Assembly: GCA_003140075.1 (NCBI GenBank)
Contig: PLIO01000214.1
Span: 1-64,000 of the forward strand
Direction of reading: 5' to 3'
Origin: Acidobacteriaceae bacterium
GTDB taxonomy: Bacteria > Acidobacteriota > Terriglobia > Terriglobales > Acidobacteriaceae
Length of the DNA stretch: 64,000 nt
Positions 1-10,803 of this stretch are shown piece by piece. The position numbers and the translations under genes are program-made. The notes under the pieces are model-generated. The model saw nothing but the letters and a program-made list of their open reading frames with translations. It made no database searches and was not told the DNA's origin. Position 1 is the stretch's first letter. Each line of letters opens with the position of its first letter.

Positions 1-31
1 CATTTTCTCGTTGCAACAACACGCGAGGCTG

Positions 32-2032
32 CTATTGCAAATGAAGATGCTGAAGCATTTCGTTGAACCGTGGTTCCGAGCGGAGGCTTGCCCAGAGCGG
101 GTCGACCTTCAGGTAGATCAGAGCGATCTCAGCCTCCCGGCCGCATGTATCCAGTGCGGTTAGCGCGGGCGCTGATCGGCCAAGTGCGGCATTGGCCTGC
201 GCCCTCATGCAGGAAGTCACTCGAGGGCTCTCGTAATCAGCGAGCTGGCGCGACCCCCCGGGCTTGGCGGTCTCTTCCATCACCGTCCGGAAGCCTCCTT
301 GCGCATAGAGCTGCTGCAGGTATTCAGCCTGGCGCGGAAAGCCCGCTAGCCGCGAATCCTCTACGATTTCCTTGAGCCAAAGGTCGTGTTGGCCGGTTTG
401 CCGATAGTATTGCGCCAGGTAAAAATGGACAGGCACGAAGTTGGGGTTCGCGACCACAACCTTTTGGTAGGTCTCAAATGCCAGATCATAGCGACCGGCC
501 AGATAATAAGCGAATCCAGCGTCGGCGTTGATGATGACCGAGAGCGGATCCAGTTCCTGGGCGCGTCGCAGTTCCGCGATGGCTTCTTCGTGGCGCCCCT
601 CAGGACCGAGCAACAAATTGCCGTACCAGTGGTGAGCCTGCGCGAAGTTAGGATCCAGTTCGATAGCCCGGTGAAACTCCTTCTCGGCCCCCTGCCAGTC
701 CCAATCATGCAGGATACTAACGGCGGCAAGAGAAGTGTGGGCCTCGGCCAGCGTGGGGTCGAGTTGCAGAGCTCTTTCGGCCGCCGCTTTGGCCTCGTTT
801 ATCTTCGCGGGGTCTTCTCCGTAAAGGACTAGCAGGGTATGGCAGTCGGCTAAGCCGGAATAGGCCAGCGCAAAGTTTGGATCTTTTCCAAGCGCCTGGT
901 TAAAGTAGTCGATGGCCTTTTTAAACCCTTCTATATTTCGCTGATTCCACGCGTAACGCCCGCGCAAATAGAGGTCGAAGGCTTCCGGGTCCACGCTGCG
1001 CGCCATCCGCAAGCGGCCGCTTTCCTCGGCGGTTAAGTTCAGCTTCACCTGGTCGGTAATTGCTTCAGCCACGCGCGCTTGCAGAGAAAGCACATCCTTC
1101 AAGTCGCCGTCATAGGCCTCCGCCCAAATGTGGCGATCGGTAGCCGTCCGGATCAACTGTGCCGTGATCCGTACCCGATCGCCTGAACGCAGCACCGAGC
1201 CTTCCACCACGGCGTCCACTCCCAAGTCGCGGCCAATCTGCGGCAGCGGAGTGCGGGTGCCTTTATATTGCATGATCGAAGTCTTTGAAACGACCTTGAG
1301 CTCGCGAATCTGCGCCAGATCGGTGATGAGCTCGTCGGTCATCCCGTCGACGAAATACTCCTGGCTTGGGTCGTTGGAAAGATTTTGCAACGGTAGGACG
1401 GCGACGGAGCGAACGGGACCGCGCCCCGCTTCGCCGATTAGCTTCTGCCTCCAACTTGCCCCTTCGACCAAAGCCGCCACGGCGATCATTGCCAGCCCGC
1501 CCGCCAGTCCCTGAATCCAACGGCGTCCCGTGGCTAAGCGGGGAGTTCTGGTCTCGCGGCCATTTGCGTTCTCGCCCGCGGTTGGATGCAAGTCGTCTTC
1601 CGCCGCCGAGACTAACGCGGGCCCGACGTGATTGCTCGAAGACGGAGACGGTGCACTGGAGCTTGGGACTCCGTTCCGTCCGGCGCCATTTCCATCCCGG
1701 CTCTCGATTGCGCGCACGCCGGCGACGAAGCGATAGCCGCGTTTGGGAACGGTCTCAATGTAGCGGCTGCCGTCTTCGCCATCCCGCAGCGCTTTGCGCA
1801 GCAGGTAGACTACCTGGCTGAGATTGTTTTCCTCGACCACCGTATCCCGCCAAACGGTTCGCATCAGCACTTCTTTTTCCAGCAGGCGCCCATTGTTTTC
1901 AACCAACGCCAGCAAAGTGTCGAAAGCCCGGGGCGGGAGCTCCATGCGCGCCGCTCCGTGGCGAAGCAAACGCTCGCCAGGGTCCAGCACGAACGGACCG
2001 AACTCGTACAAGCGCTTGATTTCCTTATCCAT
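32..2032 (-). CDS. Winged-helix (OmpR/CadC-type) DNA-binding transcriptional regulator with TM segment and C-terminal TPR repeats
   Basis: N-terminal YEFGPFVLDPGERLLRHG...VEENNLSQVVYLLRKALRD...YIETVPKRGYRF typical of trans_reg_C; hydrophobic segment; multiple TPR-like units. Confidence 0.9.
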   Translation of the reverse strand: MDKEIKRLYEFGPFVLDPGERLLRHGAARMELPPRAFDTLLALVENNGRLLEKEVLMRTVWRDTVVEENNLSQVVYLLRKALRDGEDGSRYIETVPKRGYRFVAGVRAIESRDGNGAGRNGVPSSSAPSPSSSNHVGPALVSAAEDDLHPTAGENANGRETRTPRLATGRRWIQGLAGGLAMIAVAALVEGASWRQKLIGEAGRGPVRSVAVLPLQNLSNDPSQEYFVDGMTDELITDLAQIRELKVVSKTSIMQYKGTRTPLPQIGRDLGVDAVVEGSVLRSGDRVRITAQLIRTATDRHIWAEAYDGDLKDVLSLQARVAEAITDQVKLNLTAEESGRLRMARSVDPEAFDLYLRGRYAWNQRNIEGFKKAIDYFNQALGKDPNFALAYSGLADCHTLLVLYGEDPAKINEAKAAAERALQLDPTLAEAHTSLAAVSILHDWDWQGAEKEFHRAIELDPNFAQAHHWYGNLLLGPEGRHEEAIAELRRAQELDPLSVIINADAGFAYYLAGRYDLAFETYQKVVVANPNFVPVHFYLAQYYRQTGQHDLWLKEIVEDSRLAGFPRQAEYLQQLYAQGGFRTVMEETAKPGGSRQLADYESPRVTSCMRAQANAALGRSAPALTALDTCGREAEIALIYLKVDPLWASLRSEPRFNEMLQHLHLQ

Positions 2033-2953
2033 TATCGCCCTGAGAAAATCTTCACAAAAAAATGAGACCCGCTAAGGACTTCCCCTCAGGCCCTGCGGCA
2101 CATTAGCAACTGCGCCATTTCAATTGGAGCCTGAGAGTCCGTTCGGCCAGAAGTTTATCCGAGTCTTGCGAAATCTCGGTAGGGCACGAACGTGGTGGTG
2201 GGGGCCACCTTTCTCCTAGGCATCCAAGGCGCTTCGTGTGCTTCGCAAGCACTGCACGTCTGGGTTAGCCGCTCATTTTTCGGCCGAGAACCTCCGGCCG
2301 GGTGGACAATCAGCTTCACCGGGGGAGGATTCACAGCTTTCCAGCTTCGATCTCAGGGGGATACGGAGGAGAGGGCAAAACTGCTTCGTCAAACCTGAGA
2401 ACCTGAGCTGGGGAGCTTCGAATCCTCCCCCGATGCCGCTCTGTACACGGACTGGCCGTCGGGTCCACTCAAACCTCATCAAGACTAAGCCAAAACGCGG
2501 GCCGAAAGCCCGGTGAGAGCTTGCCCTGTTTTGCCGAAGCCTGAGCGAGGCCGAGGGGAAGCCGAAGCAAAACTACTCTCCTTCGGAAGGGCAGACAATA
2601 GTCGTAGTTGTGCAACGGTGTGCCAGCTCTCTCCCAATAGCGATTTCTGTATGGTCACTTACAAATAATTTTGAAGATTACAGGTAGACCTAAGCTTGAT
2701 TGCTGTCGGAACCAGCTAATGGGTTTGCGGAGCATACTGAGTTATTTCAGATAGAACACACTCAACGGAACGGAAAAAAAATCACAAATTCTAAGTAAAC
2801 CCACCGAAAAGCCGCTTGAACCGTCGCAAGAGTTCATAAGTGGCTGTCAGCGATTCCACCTATAACAATCTCTCGGAAGTGATCTCTCTAGCTCAGTTTT
2901 GGATCTGGCACCGACGATATGGTGAAGGCTGAAAATTGTAAGGAGAAAGTACA

Positions 2954-4507
2954 ATGAAATTTACACTCCCAGCTTTGATCGTGCTGGTTGCATTGAATCC
3001 TGCCAACCTGCGCTCACAAGTTACTCTAACCAGCCTGACAACCAACAATACATCCGCTTGTACGGCAGTCGGCGCGCCGGATGCCGGATGCTATGCGGCA
3101 TTTGCCGGATTGAGCGATCCTAACTTTACACCCGAGACTTATGAGCCAAAACCGCTGAACGTCAGCAAAGTACCGATCAGCACCCTGATGTATCCAAGCA
3201 GCAACACATTTCTGTTCGTCCATTTTCAGCCTTGGTTCTTTCAGAACAACCCAGACAAAATCGCGACCGGCTATACCTCCGATAATGCGAGCACTGTGAG
3301 TGCACAGATGACTGACATGATTTCCCGAGGATTCAAAGCGGTCGTCATCGACTGGTACGGACAGAACGGTGGGGACGATGGCAATACCGGATTCGACGAC
3401 AAGACCACCATGGCTATCAAATCGAATCTCGCTCCGAACTGCTCCGCGGCGCAGAATTGTCCCTTTTATTTTGCTCTGATGGAGGACAAGGGTGCTCTGG
3501 CGCTGAATGGCTGTTCCACGTCGAGTAGCACCACGGCGGCCTGTATCACGGCGCTGGAAACCGACCTGACTTACATGAAAAGTAACTATTTCGGCTCCAA
3601 TGCCTATGTGAAGCTGACAGCACCCCCGGGAAACAAAATATCGTCCGCTGGGCGGCCAGTAGTCTTTCTATTCTTGCTTCCGGCGTCGTCGTACAACTCA
3701 GCCACCACGGACTGGGATACGGTTTGGGCCACCGTCGTCCCATGGGCTGAAACGAACGCGGATAACCCGCTATTTTGGATTGAGAGCCAATTCACTCCCT
3801 ATGCCACCTATGGTTACCCAAACGCCGATGCGGTTGGTGCGTACGCCTGGCTAAACTGGAACAACAGCATCACGGATTATATCGGCAAGTACGATACCGG
3901 CGACCTTTATGGCTTTGATGCGCTGACCGGTTTCTACTACACCTCGTTTGATGATGGTTACTACAAGACTCAATCCGTGGCGGGTGTGGGTTACAAGGGT
4001 TTCGACGATTATGACAGCTGGGGATCAGTGCCGAATTACAATCACCCGGTAATTGCCCAGGATTGTGGTCAGACCTTTGTCCAGTCGTTTAGCTATGCCG
4101 GAAAATACTACAGCTCCACCGCCCAGCTTCCGTTCCTCGGAGTGGCGGTGTGGAACGACTACGATGAGGGCAGCGAGATCGAAACCGGGATCGACAATTG
4201 CGTGAGCAGCTTTACCGAAACCGTTGCGGGCAGCACCTTGGACTGGGACATTGCGTTCGACTGCTACAACACCGAAAACTGCGGCAGCGAGACCACAGTC
4301 TATAACTATGTTATCTACTACACGACGAATGGCACGGAACTGTACGAAGCAGGAACTGTGGCCAGCGGAACGCACACCACGAATCTTTGCACATTGGACA
4401 AGAGCATACCGAGCGGAGCCACGATCTACGTTCAGGCGCAAGGTCAGCCTTCCATCTTCAACCATCTAGTTTCCAACCCGCAAACCTACACCAACAGCTG
4501 TGGCTGA
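2954..4507 (+). CDS. Secreted protein, possibly glycoside hydrolase (GH99/GH71-like)
   Basis: N-terminal signal peptide; FVHFQPWF...MISRGFKAVVIDWYGQ motif; AGGAG upstream of ATG. Confidence 0.5.
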   Translation: MKFTLPALIVLVALNPANLRSQVTLTSLTTNNTSACTAVGAPDAGCYAAFAGLSDPNFTPETYEPKPLNVSKVPISTLMYPSSNTFLFVHFQPWFFQNNPDKIATGYTSDNASTVSAQMTDMISRGFKAVVIDWYGQNGGDDGNTGFDDKTTMAIKSNLAPNCSAAQNCPFYFALMEDKGALALNGCSTSSSTTAACITALETDLTYMKSNYFGSNAYVKLTAPPGNKISSAGRPVVFLFLLPASSYNSATTDWDTVWATVVPWAETNADNPLFWIESQFTPYATYGYPNADAVGAYAWLNWNNSITDYIGKYDTGDLYGFDALTGFYYTSFDDGYYKTQSVAGVGYKGFDDYDSWGSVPNYNHPVIAQDCGQTFVQSFSYAGKYYSSTAQLPFLGVAVWNDYDEGSEIETGIDNCVSSFTETVAGSTLDWDIAFDCYNTENCGSETTVYNYVIYYTTNGTELYEAGTVASGTHTTNLCTLDKSIPSGATIYVQAQGQPSIFNHLVSNPQTYTNSCG

Positions 4508-4634
4508 ATTGGGTTTCTATCCCGGAGGGCGGCGAAGCAATTCGCCGCCCCACACTACGCATCTGAAACAATTTGCAAGCCGCGAAAAATCAAAGCCTTT
4601 AGGCTCGGGGGGCGACACCGAGACCTAAACTCTC

Positions 4635-5363
4635 CTATCTATTATCTATCCACTCCGCCAGCCGGCAGCCATCTTCTTCCAGCAGGAATGTTCCCGCACC
4701 AAAGCACTCGCCGAAGATGCGATGCGACTCCTCATCTCGCGCGGCGCGTGAAATCCATTGCTTCCCCACCTGATATTGCGCGGCGGTGAACCATTTCTGC
4801 GGCAGCACTTCGACCAGTCCCGCCTGCAGATAGAGAACGAAGAGCGCGAATGCCGGATCGTCATTCGACATCGCTTTGTAGCTGGTGGGCACGATCAGCT
4901 CATCCACCGCCGCCATTTCCGGCGGCGCCTCGATCTTGTGCATGCCCGGCCCCAGCGTGAGCGGCACCTCAAAGTCCGCGACCGGCGGGGTCTTCGCATA
5001 GATGCGGTCGGAAGACTGCTTGAACCATCCTGCAATCTCAGCGAGATCAAATGCCTGGAGCAGATCCGGATCGAAGCAGGCCAAACGAATGTTGCGACCC
5101 TCGGGGCACCACACGCCGAGGTATTGCGGCGACGCCACAAACGGCCGGCAGTAAGTGTTCAGCGCCAGGCGCGGCTTATCCGGTTCCCGCTCCAGCGCCA
5201 GCGTGACTACATATCCAACCGGCCCCTGCTCGCCGTGATGAGTCCAAACATAGCGCTGCCCAGCCGCAGACCGGAACGCCGGAAAAGTTTTCCAGTACCA
5301 CGGTGCAGGACCAACGGTGCGCTCCAGTTGCTGCCGGATGTTGATTAGATTCGGAGTTGGCAT
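4635..5363 (-). CDS. Conserved hypothetical protein
   Basis: Long ORF with coherent composition; no family recognised. Confidence 0.6.
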   Translation of the reverse strand: MPTPNLINIRQQLERTVGPAPWYWKTFPAFRSAAGQRYVWTHHGEQGPVGYVVTLALEREPDKPRLALNTYCRPFVASPQYLGVWCPEGRNIRLACFDPDLLQAFDLAEIAGWFKQSSDRIYAKTPPVADFEVPLTLGPGMHKIEAPPEMAAVDELIVPTSYKAMSNDDPAFALFVLYLQAGLVEVLPQKWFTAAQYQVGKQWISRAARDEESHRIFGECFGAGTFLLEEDGCRLAEWIDNR

Positions 5364-5372
5364 TTAGAAGAA

Positions 5373-5464
5373 TTGAGCGATTGGGCGATCGGGTCATCTG
5401 GCGATCGAAAATCTTGGCTGTCGTGGGCTCCTAAAAATCACCCGATCACTCGATAGCTCAATCA
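5373..5464. repeat. Imperfect inverted repeat of degenerate about 8-bp units (TGAGCGAT/TGGGCGAT/CGGGTCAT...)
   Basis: Left arm TTGAGCGATTGGGCGATCGGGTCAT; right arm ATCACCCGATCACTCGATAGCTCAA. Confidence 0.65.
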
Positions 5465-5875
5465 TCCGGGAACGCCTGCGCCCTTCACATTCTCGCGGAT
5501 GAACTTTACGATGTCATCCATTGCCGTGCCCGGCTGGAAGATGGCCGCCACGCCGCGCTTCTTGAGAGCGTCGATATCCTGGTCCGGAATAATCCCACCC
5601 ACTAACACCATGACATCATCCATCTTGTTTTGCTTGAGCAGATCCATCACGCGAGGCACGATGGCATTGTGTGCGCCCGACAGAATCGACAGCCCGATCA
5701 CCTGCACGTCTTCCTGCAGCGCAGCGCTGACAATCATCTCCGGCGTCTGCCGCAGCCCGGTGTAAATCACTTCCATGCCGGCATCGCGCAACGCCCGCGC
5801 AATCACCTTGGCGCCGCGGTCATGTCCGTCGAGCCCTGGCTTGGCCACCAGCACGCGAATCTTGAGATCGGCCAT
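5462..5875 (-). CDS. Cobalamin-binding small subunit of acyl-CoA (methylmalonyl/isobutyryl-type) mutase
   Basis: [36 protein letters not shown] (DxHxxG) and VGGIIPDQD motifs. Confidence 0.92.
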   Translation of the reverse strand: MADLKIRVLVAKPGLDGHDRGAKVIARALRDAGMEVIYTGLRQTPEMIVSAALQEDVQVIGLSILSGAHNAIVPRVMDLLKQNKMDDVMVLVGGIIPDQDIDALKKRGVAAIFQPGTAMDDIVKFIRENVKGAGVPG

Positions 5876-5938
5876 CGCTATTCATTTAACCACAGAGGGC
5901 GCAGCAGAGCAGAGACTTTGTTGTCTTGTGGCTTCAGA

Positions 5939-6616
5939 CTAAAGGATCTTCGTGTCCAGGCTCTGCCACAAGTACCAGCACGCCACGCTGCGGTAAGGCT
6001 GCCAACGTTTTGCGATCTTTTCCATCTGCTCCGGGCTGGGCAACTTGATCTTCCGCTTGCGGCCTTTCTTCGCCGCCGCAGCCTTCTTCGCTGCAGACAG
6101 CTTCTTCGCGGCCTTCGTCCGCTGCACGTCGAGATAGTGTTTGTACATCGCCATGCGTACTCCGAAATCGCCTGTTGGCAGCACATTCTCGCGCTTCAAC
6201 GTGAACATCAGAAACATCTGCGCCGTCCAGACCCCAATGCCTTTCACTTGCGTCAGGTGTTCGATTACTTCCATATCGGGCAACTCGGGCAGACGAGTGA
6301 AATCGAGCATTCCAGCCGCCGTCTTCGTCGCGAGATCTTTCAAGTATGCCGATTTCTGCTTCGACAGTCCCGCGCCGCGCATCTGTTCATCGCTGAGCTT
6401 GAGAATGCCCTCTGGTGCGAGTGGTTCGCCGGTGAGCGCGGCAAAGCGCTTGAAGATCGTCTCCGCGGCCTTGCCGTTCAGTTGCTGGTAGACGATCGCT
6501 TCGGCCAGGCTGTGAAACTCCGGCCGCCCAAACCGCATGCGGCACGGCCCAATGCGCTCGATGATGGCGCGCATTACCGGGTCGGATTTCTTGAGATGGT
6601 TGAGAGCTTTTCGCAT
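5939..6616 (-). CDS. alkA: DNA-3-methyladenine glycosylase II family protein
   Basis: HhH-GPD region: LAEAIVYQQLNGKAAETIFKRF...VKGIGVWTAQMFLMFTLKREN. Confidence 0.85.
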   Translation of the reverse strand: MRKALNHLKKSDPVMRAIIERIGPCRMRFGRPEFHSLAEAIVYQQLNGKAAETIFKRFAALTGEPLAPEGILKLSDEQMRGAGLSKQKSAYLKDLATKTAAGMLDFTRLPELPDMEVIEHLTQVKGIGVWTAQMFLMFTLKRENVLPTGDFGVRMAMYKHYLDVQRTKAAKKLSAAKKAAAAKKGRKRKIKLPSPEQMEKIAKRWQPYRSVACWYLWQSLDTKIL

Positions 6617-6683
6617 GGGTATATATCTTTACCACAAAAACAGCTCTGAGGCGAATGAAAATCGAAGATAAGGTCTCAGGCAT

Positions 6684-8027
6684 CTATCGCACCGCTGCCA
6701 ATGCCAGACCCGCCAGTCCTCCGCTCAACACCACCCAGGCAGGGTTGATCTTCCACTTCCACAACACGGCCAGCGCCGATAAGGCAATGACCCACATCGG
6801 CCAGCCACGCAGCGCATCACCGGCTAGTTTCACCGTTACGCCTGCCATGAGTGCGACGGCGCACACGTTTACGGAGTCGAGAAATGCCGCCACCCATGCG
6901 GACCGGCGAAGTCTGGGTAAGATGGGCCCCAGCGCCGCCACGTACAGAAACGACGGCAGAAAAATCGCAACCCCAGCGCCCCACCCGCCGCCGAGGAGAT
7001 ACCCGATGAAGGTTGCGGTCGAAAGCACTGGTCCAGGCGTGAACTGGCCGATCGCGATCGCATCCAGCACTTGCTGTTGTGTGAGCCAATGATGATCGCG
7101 GACTAGTCCCTGCTCGACGAACGCGAAGAGTACATATCCGCCGCCATAAAGAACCGCGCCTACTTTGAGGAAGAACCAGCCGAGACGCGCCAACGGCACT
7201 CGATTTGTTATGGGCCCGTTAGCGGCCGCCAGCATCGCACCCGGCAGTAGGCCGCCGAGAAGACCTGGCAGCAGGAAGGACTTCTTCGAAAGAATCAGTC
7301 CCGCAGAAAGGCTAGTTCTGTCGGATGGACCTCCGTGCTGAAGGACGCGTGCTCGCTTCGCGACCATGCCGGCCAGGCTGCCGCCCGCCAGGATCAGGAG
7401 TGGACTCAGCTTGGCAAGAAACATAGCGAACGCCGCCACTCCCAGCAAGCCCAGCCACACATCGTGAACTGCGGTCTTTCCCAGTCGCCACACCGCGATT
7501 GCAATCACCGCGATCACTGCCGGCTTCACGCCTGCCAGCAGAGACTCGGCCAGCGGCATCGTGCCGAAACGAACATAGGCCCAAGCCACTGCCGCCGTGA
7601 TAAGCGCCGCCGGCAGGATGAAGCTTGCTCCAGCCACCACCAGCCCCGCCCATCCGGCGCGCGCGAAGCCGACGTTGATCGCCATCTCCGTGGAGTTCGG
7701 TCCTGGGATAAGATTGGTCAGGCCCAGCATGTCGAGATACTGTTGCTGCGTCACCCATTGCCGCTTGTCCACGACTTCATCTTGCATTAGGCCGATAGCC
7801 GCCGCCGGACCGCCAAAGCTGATCGCTCCCAGCTTGAGGAACAGCACGGCCAAGGCGCGCAAGCGCTCGCTGAGCGGGCTTTCGATGCCGATGGAGGCAG
7901 TGGCTCGATTCGGTTGGGTCAAGCTAAAGATTGTAGCGTGGTCCTGCAGATGCGTCCTACTCGCATCTATGCCTCGAGTGCTACGAGGATTGCCCCTTTG
8001 CCTTGGCCGCTGGAAGCTGGAATCCAA
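6684..8027 (-). CDS. chrA: Chromate transporter, two-domain ChrA family (annotated 5' end probably too long)
   Basis: LGAISFGGPAAAIGLMQDEVV...GPNSTEMAINVG and second half VGAVLYGGGYVLFAFVE...FTPGPVLSTATFIGY; first about 50 codons look non-coding and overlap the ORF6N gene end. Confidence 0.85.
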   Translation of the reverse strand: MDSSFQRPRQRGNPRSTRGIDASRTHLQDHATIFSLTQPNRATASIGIESPLSERLRALAVLFLKLGAISFGGPAAAIGLMQDEVVDKRQWVTQQQYLDMLGLTNLIPGPNSTEMAINVGFARAGWAGLVVAGASFILPAALITAAVAWAYVRFGTMPLAESLLAGVKPAVIAVIAIAVWRLGKTAVHDVWLGLLGVAAFAMFLAKLSPLLILAGGSLAGMVAKRARVLQHGGPSDRTSLSAGLILSKKSFLLPGLLGGLLPGAMLAAANGPITNRVPLARLGWFFLKVGAVLYGGGYVLFAFVEQGLVRDHHWLTQQQVLDAIAIGQFTPGPVLSTATFIGYLLGGGWGAGVAIFLPSFLYVAALGPILPRLRRSAWVAAFLDSVNVCAVALMAGVTVKLAGDALRGWPMWVIALSALAVLWKWKINPAWVVLSGGLAGLALAAVR

Positions 8028-8592
8028 TGCGGATGCGCGGCGTTGCCTTGGGGGTCATAAGCCCCTTGATGGCTGCGATGAGCTCCAGAAGCACCGAATC
8101 GTTAGTGTCCAGCCGATTTTCGAGTTCGTCGATCTTGCTGGCGAGACGCCGGTTCGTTGCCAGCATCTCCCGCAGGCGCACAAAAGCGCGCACCACAAAA
8201 ACGCTCATCTGAACGGCCCGCTCCGAATTGAGCACGGTTGCAGCCATGATCGCTCCGTGCTCGGTGAACGCATACGGCGTATATCGGCGCCCACCGCGGC
8301 TTTTCTTTGAGGTCGCAATTTGCGACCTCAAAGCTGCGTGCTCTTTTTCTGTTAGCTGAAACATGAAATCGGAAGGGAAGCGCTCCTGATTGCGTTTCAC
8401 TTGCTCGTTGAGACGTTTCACCGGCACGCCGTAAAGCTTAGCAATATCAGCGTCCAGAATGACTCTGTGATGGCGAACAAACAGGATGCGCGATTCCACG
8501 GCAACAGTCGGGGTCCCAGCGCGTTTCGGCATCGTGAGTAAGATCGCTTTTTTTCGTTTTTTCATGTTGACGTCTCGAATCTGTAACCTCAA
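7981..8592 (-). CDS. ORF6N domain-containing DNA-binding protein
   Basis: VESRILFVRHHRVILDADIAKLYGVPVKRLNEQVKRNQERFPSDFMFQLTEKE; start probably at an internal Met. Confidence 0.85.
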   Translation of the reverse strand: MRLQIRDVNMKKRKKAILLTMPKRAGTPTVAVESRILFVRHHRVILDADIAKLYGVPVKRLNEQVKRNQERFPSDFMFQLTEKEHAALRSQIATSKKSRGGRRYTPYAFTEHGAIMAATVLNSERAVQMSVFVVRAFVRLREMLATNRRLASKIDELENRLDTNDSVLLELIAAIKGLMTPKATPRIRIGFQLPAAKAKGQSS

Positions 8593-8761
8593 TCATAGTC
8601 TCGGAGGGGGAGGGACTTTCGTCGAAGATCATGCAAATTGCATCAACTTCCCGTTTTGGTTTGATTCGTCTGTCACGGCAAAGACGGCGAGCGAGAAGGC
8701 ACCCGCGACGTGCGCGATCGATACATCTGCGTTTTGTTGAGCAAGGGTGAGTGCGCCTTCG

Positions 8762-10558
8762 CTAAGTGATACTGACTTCGGTATAAGTCCCGTACACCTC
8801 GCGCAGCGCTTCGCAAATCTCGCCGACGGTCGCATACGCGCGCACCGCGTCTACGATGTAAGGCATCGTATTGGCGGGAGAAATTTCGCCAGTTGCGCCT
8901 GCCGTCGGCTCCTGGGCCGCAGCTTTCTTCAGCGCGTCGAGCGTTCGCCGCACTTCGTCATTCGATCGCCGCGCGCGCAATGCCTTGAGCTTCGCAGATT
9001 GTTGCCGCGCCACGGTTTCATCGATGTAAAGAATGTGCGGTGATTCTTCTTCAATCACAAACTCGTTCACACCCACGATGACTTTTTCTTTCGCTTCGGC
9101 GGCGCGCTGGTATTGGTAGGAGGCTTCAGCGATCTCTTTCTGCGGATATCCCCGCTCGATCGCCTTGACCATGCCGCCCATCGCATCGAGTTTGTTGAAG
9201 TAGTCGAGTGCGCCCCTCTCCATTTCGAGGGTCAGACTTTCCAGAAAGTACGAACCACCCAGCGGATCGACCGTCTGCGTCACTCCCGATTCATAAGCGA
9301 TGATTTGCTGGGTGCGCAGCGCGATGCGTGCCGCTTCCTCGGTAGGCAGGGCCAGCGCTTCGTCGTAGGAGTCACAATGTAGCGACTGCGTTCCTCCCAG
9401 CACCGCGGCTAAAGCCTGCAGGGCCACGCGCGCGATGTTATTCATCGGCTGCTGGGCAGGCAGGGAGACGCCTGCAGTTTGCGTGTGGAAGCGCATCAGC
9501 CACGTCCGCTGGTTCTTCGCGCCGAAGTGGTCTCTCATTACTTGAGCCCAAATCTTGCGAGCCGCGCGGTATTTGGCAATCTCCTCAAAGAAATCGTTGT
9601 GCGCGTTGAAGAAAAAGCTGAGTCGCGGACCGAAATCGTCCACTTCGAGTCCGCGCCGCCGAGCCCACTCCACATACTCCACTCCGTCGTACAACGTGAA
9701 CGCCAGTTCTTGCAGTGCCGTCGATCCGGCCTCGCGAATGTGATATCCGCTGATGGAAATGGTGTTGAAGCGCGGCGTGAACTTGGAGCCAAACTCGAAG
9801 GTATCGATTACCAGCCGCATCGACGGCGCCGGCGGATAGATATATTCCTTCTGCGCGATGTACTCCTTGAGAATGTCGTTTTGAATCGTCCCCGAAATCT
9901 TGTTCCAGTCTGCCCCTTGCTTCTCCGCCACGACCAGGTACATCGCCCACAAAACCGATGCAGGCGAATTGATGGTCATCGAGACTGTGGTCTTTTCCAG
10001 GTCAATCCCGCCGAAGAGAATTTCCATGTCTTCCAGCGAATCGATGGCCACGCCGCACTTGCCAACCTCGCCTTCGCTCGCGGCGTGGTCGGAGTCGTAG
10101 CCCATCAGCGTGGGCAAATCGAAGGCGACGGAGAGTCCACCGCCGCCATGCTCGAGCAGATACTTGTAGCGCTGGTTGGTCTCCTCGGGCGATGCGAAGC
10201 CGGAGAACTGCCTCATGGTGTAAAGCTTGCCCCGATATCCGGTGGCGTGAATGCCGCGCGTGTACGGCGGTTGGCCGGGGTAGCCGAGATATTTTTCCTC
10301 GCTCCAGTCTTCGGGCAAATCGGCATGCGTGTAGAGCCGGCGCACGGGAACGCCGGAGATTGTGGTGAAACGGGCGTGTCCGTTTGCGTCGAGGTTGACC
10401 CCGGTGGGCGCGCCAATCGACCGCTCGGGAGATTTTTCGAGCGTGGGCTCGAGCGTCTTCTCCGCCCAGTTTCTCTCGGCGCCGGAGGGATGTCGGTTTT
10501 CAAAAACGTCGGCGACGGGATTTTCCGCAACTTGCGGTTTGGACCGTTTCTTTTCCAT
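8762..10558 (-). CDS. B12-dependent acyl-CoA mutase large subunit (methylmalonyl/isobutyryl-CoA mutase family)
   Basis: [66 protein letters not shown]. Confidence 0.93.
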   Translation of the reverse strand: MEKKRSKPQVAENPVADVFENRHPSGAERNWAEKTLEPTLEKSPERSIGAPTGVNLDANGHARFTTISGVPVRRLYTHADLPEDWSEEKYLGYPGQPPYTRGIHATGYRGKLYTMRQFSGFASPEETNQRYKYLLEHGGGGLSVAFDLPTLMGYDSDHAASEGEVGKCGVAIDSLEDMEILFGGIDLEKTTVSMTINSPASVLWAMYLVVAEKQGADWNKISGTIQNDILKEYIAQKEYIYPPAPSMRLVIDTFEFGSKFTPRFNTISISGYHIREAGSTALQELAFTLYDGVEYVEWARRRGLEVDDFGPRLSFFFNAHNDFFEEIAKYRAARKIWAQVMRDHFGAKNQRTWLMRFHTQTAGVSLPAQQPMNNIARVALQALAAVLGGTQSLHCDSYDEALALPTEEAARIALRTQQIIAYESGVTQTVDPLGGSYFLESLTLEMERGALDYFNKLDAMGGMVKAIERGYPQKEIAEASYQYQRAAEAKEKVIVGVNEFVIEEESPHILYIDETVARQQSAKLKALRARRSNDEVRRTLDALKKAAAQEPTAGATGEISPANTMPYIVDAVRAYATVGEICEALREVYGTYTEVSIT

Positions 10559-10803
10559 ACGAACCCCAGTGTGCTGTTGTGATGATAGGGAAGCGCGCGC
10601 AAGTGGGCAAGGTGACTATGTGCTGGTCAAACGACCGGTCGGTCAGAACCATTGCGTCAGTGCCTACACGGATGCCATCTTGTAAGAATGCCTTTGCACG
10701 GTCGATTCAGCGGACGCGGCTACAGGGAATCCCCTTCGGCTTCGCTCAGGGCAGGCTTTCGACTGCGGGAGTCGATTCGCGTTCGCGAATCGGCTCACTC
10801 CGC

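Noticed and set aside
2040-2950. 900-bp gap considered as a possible ncRNA or small-gene locus
   Set aside because: Only short unsupported ORFs and no clear structured or repeated motif seen.
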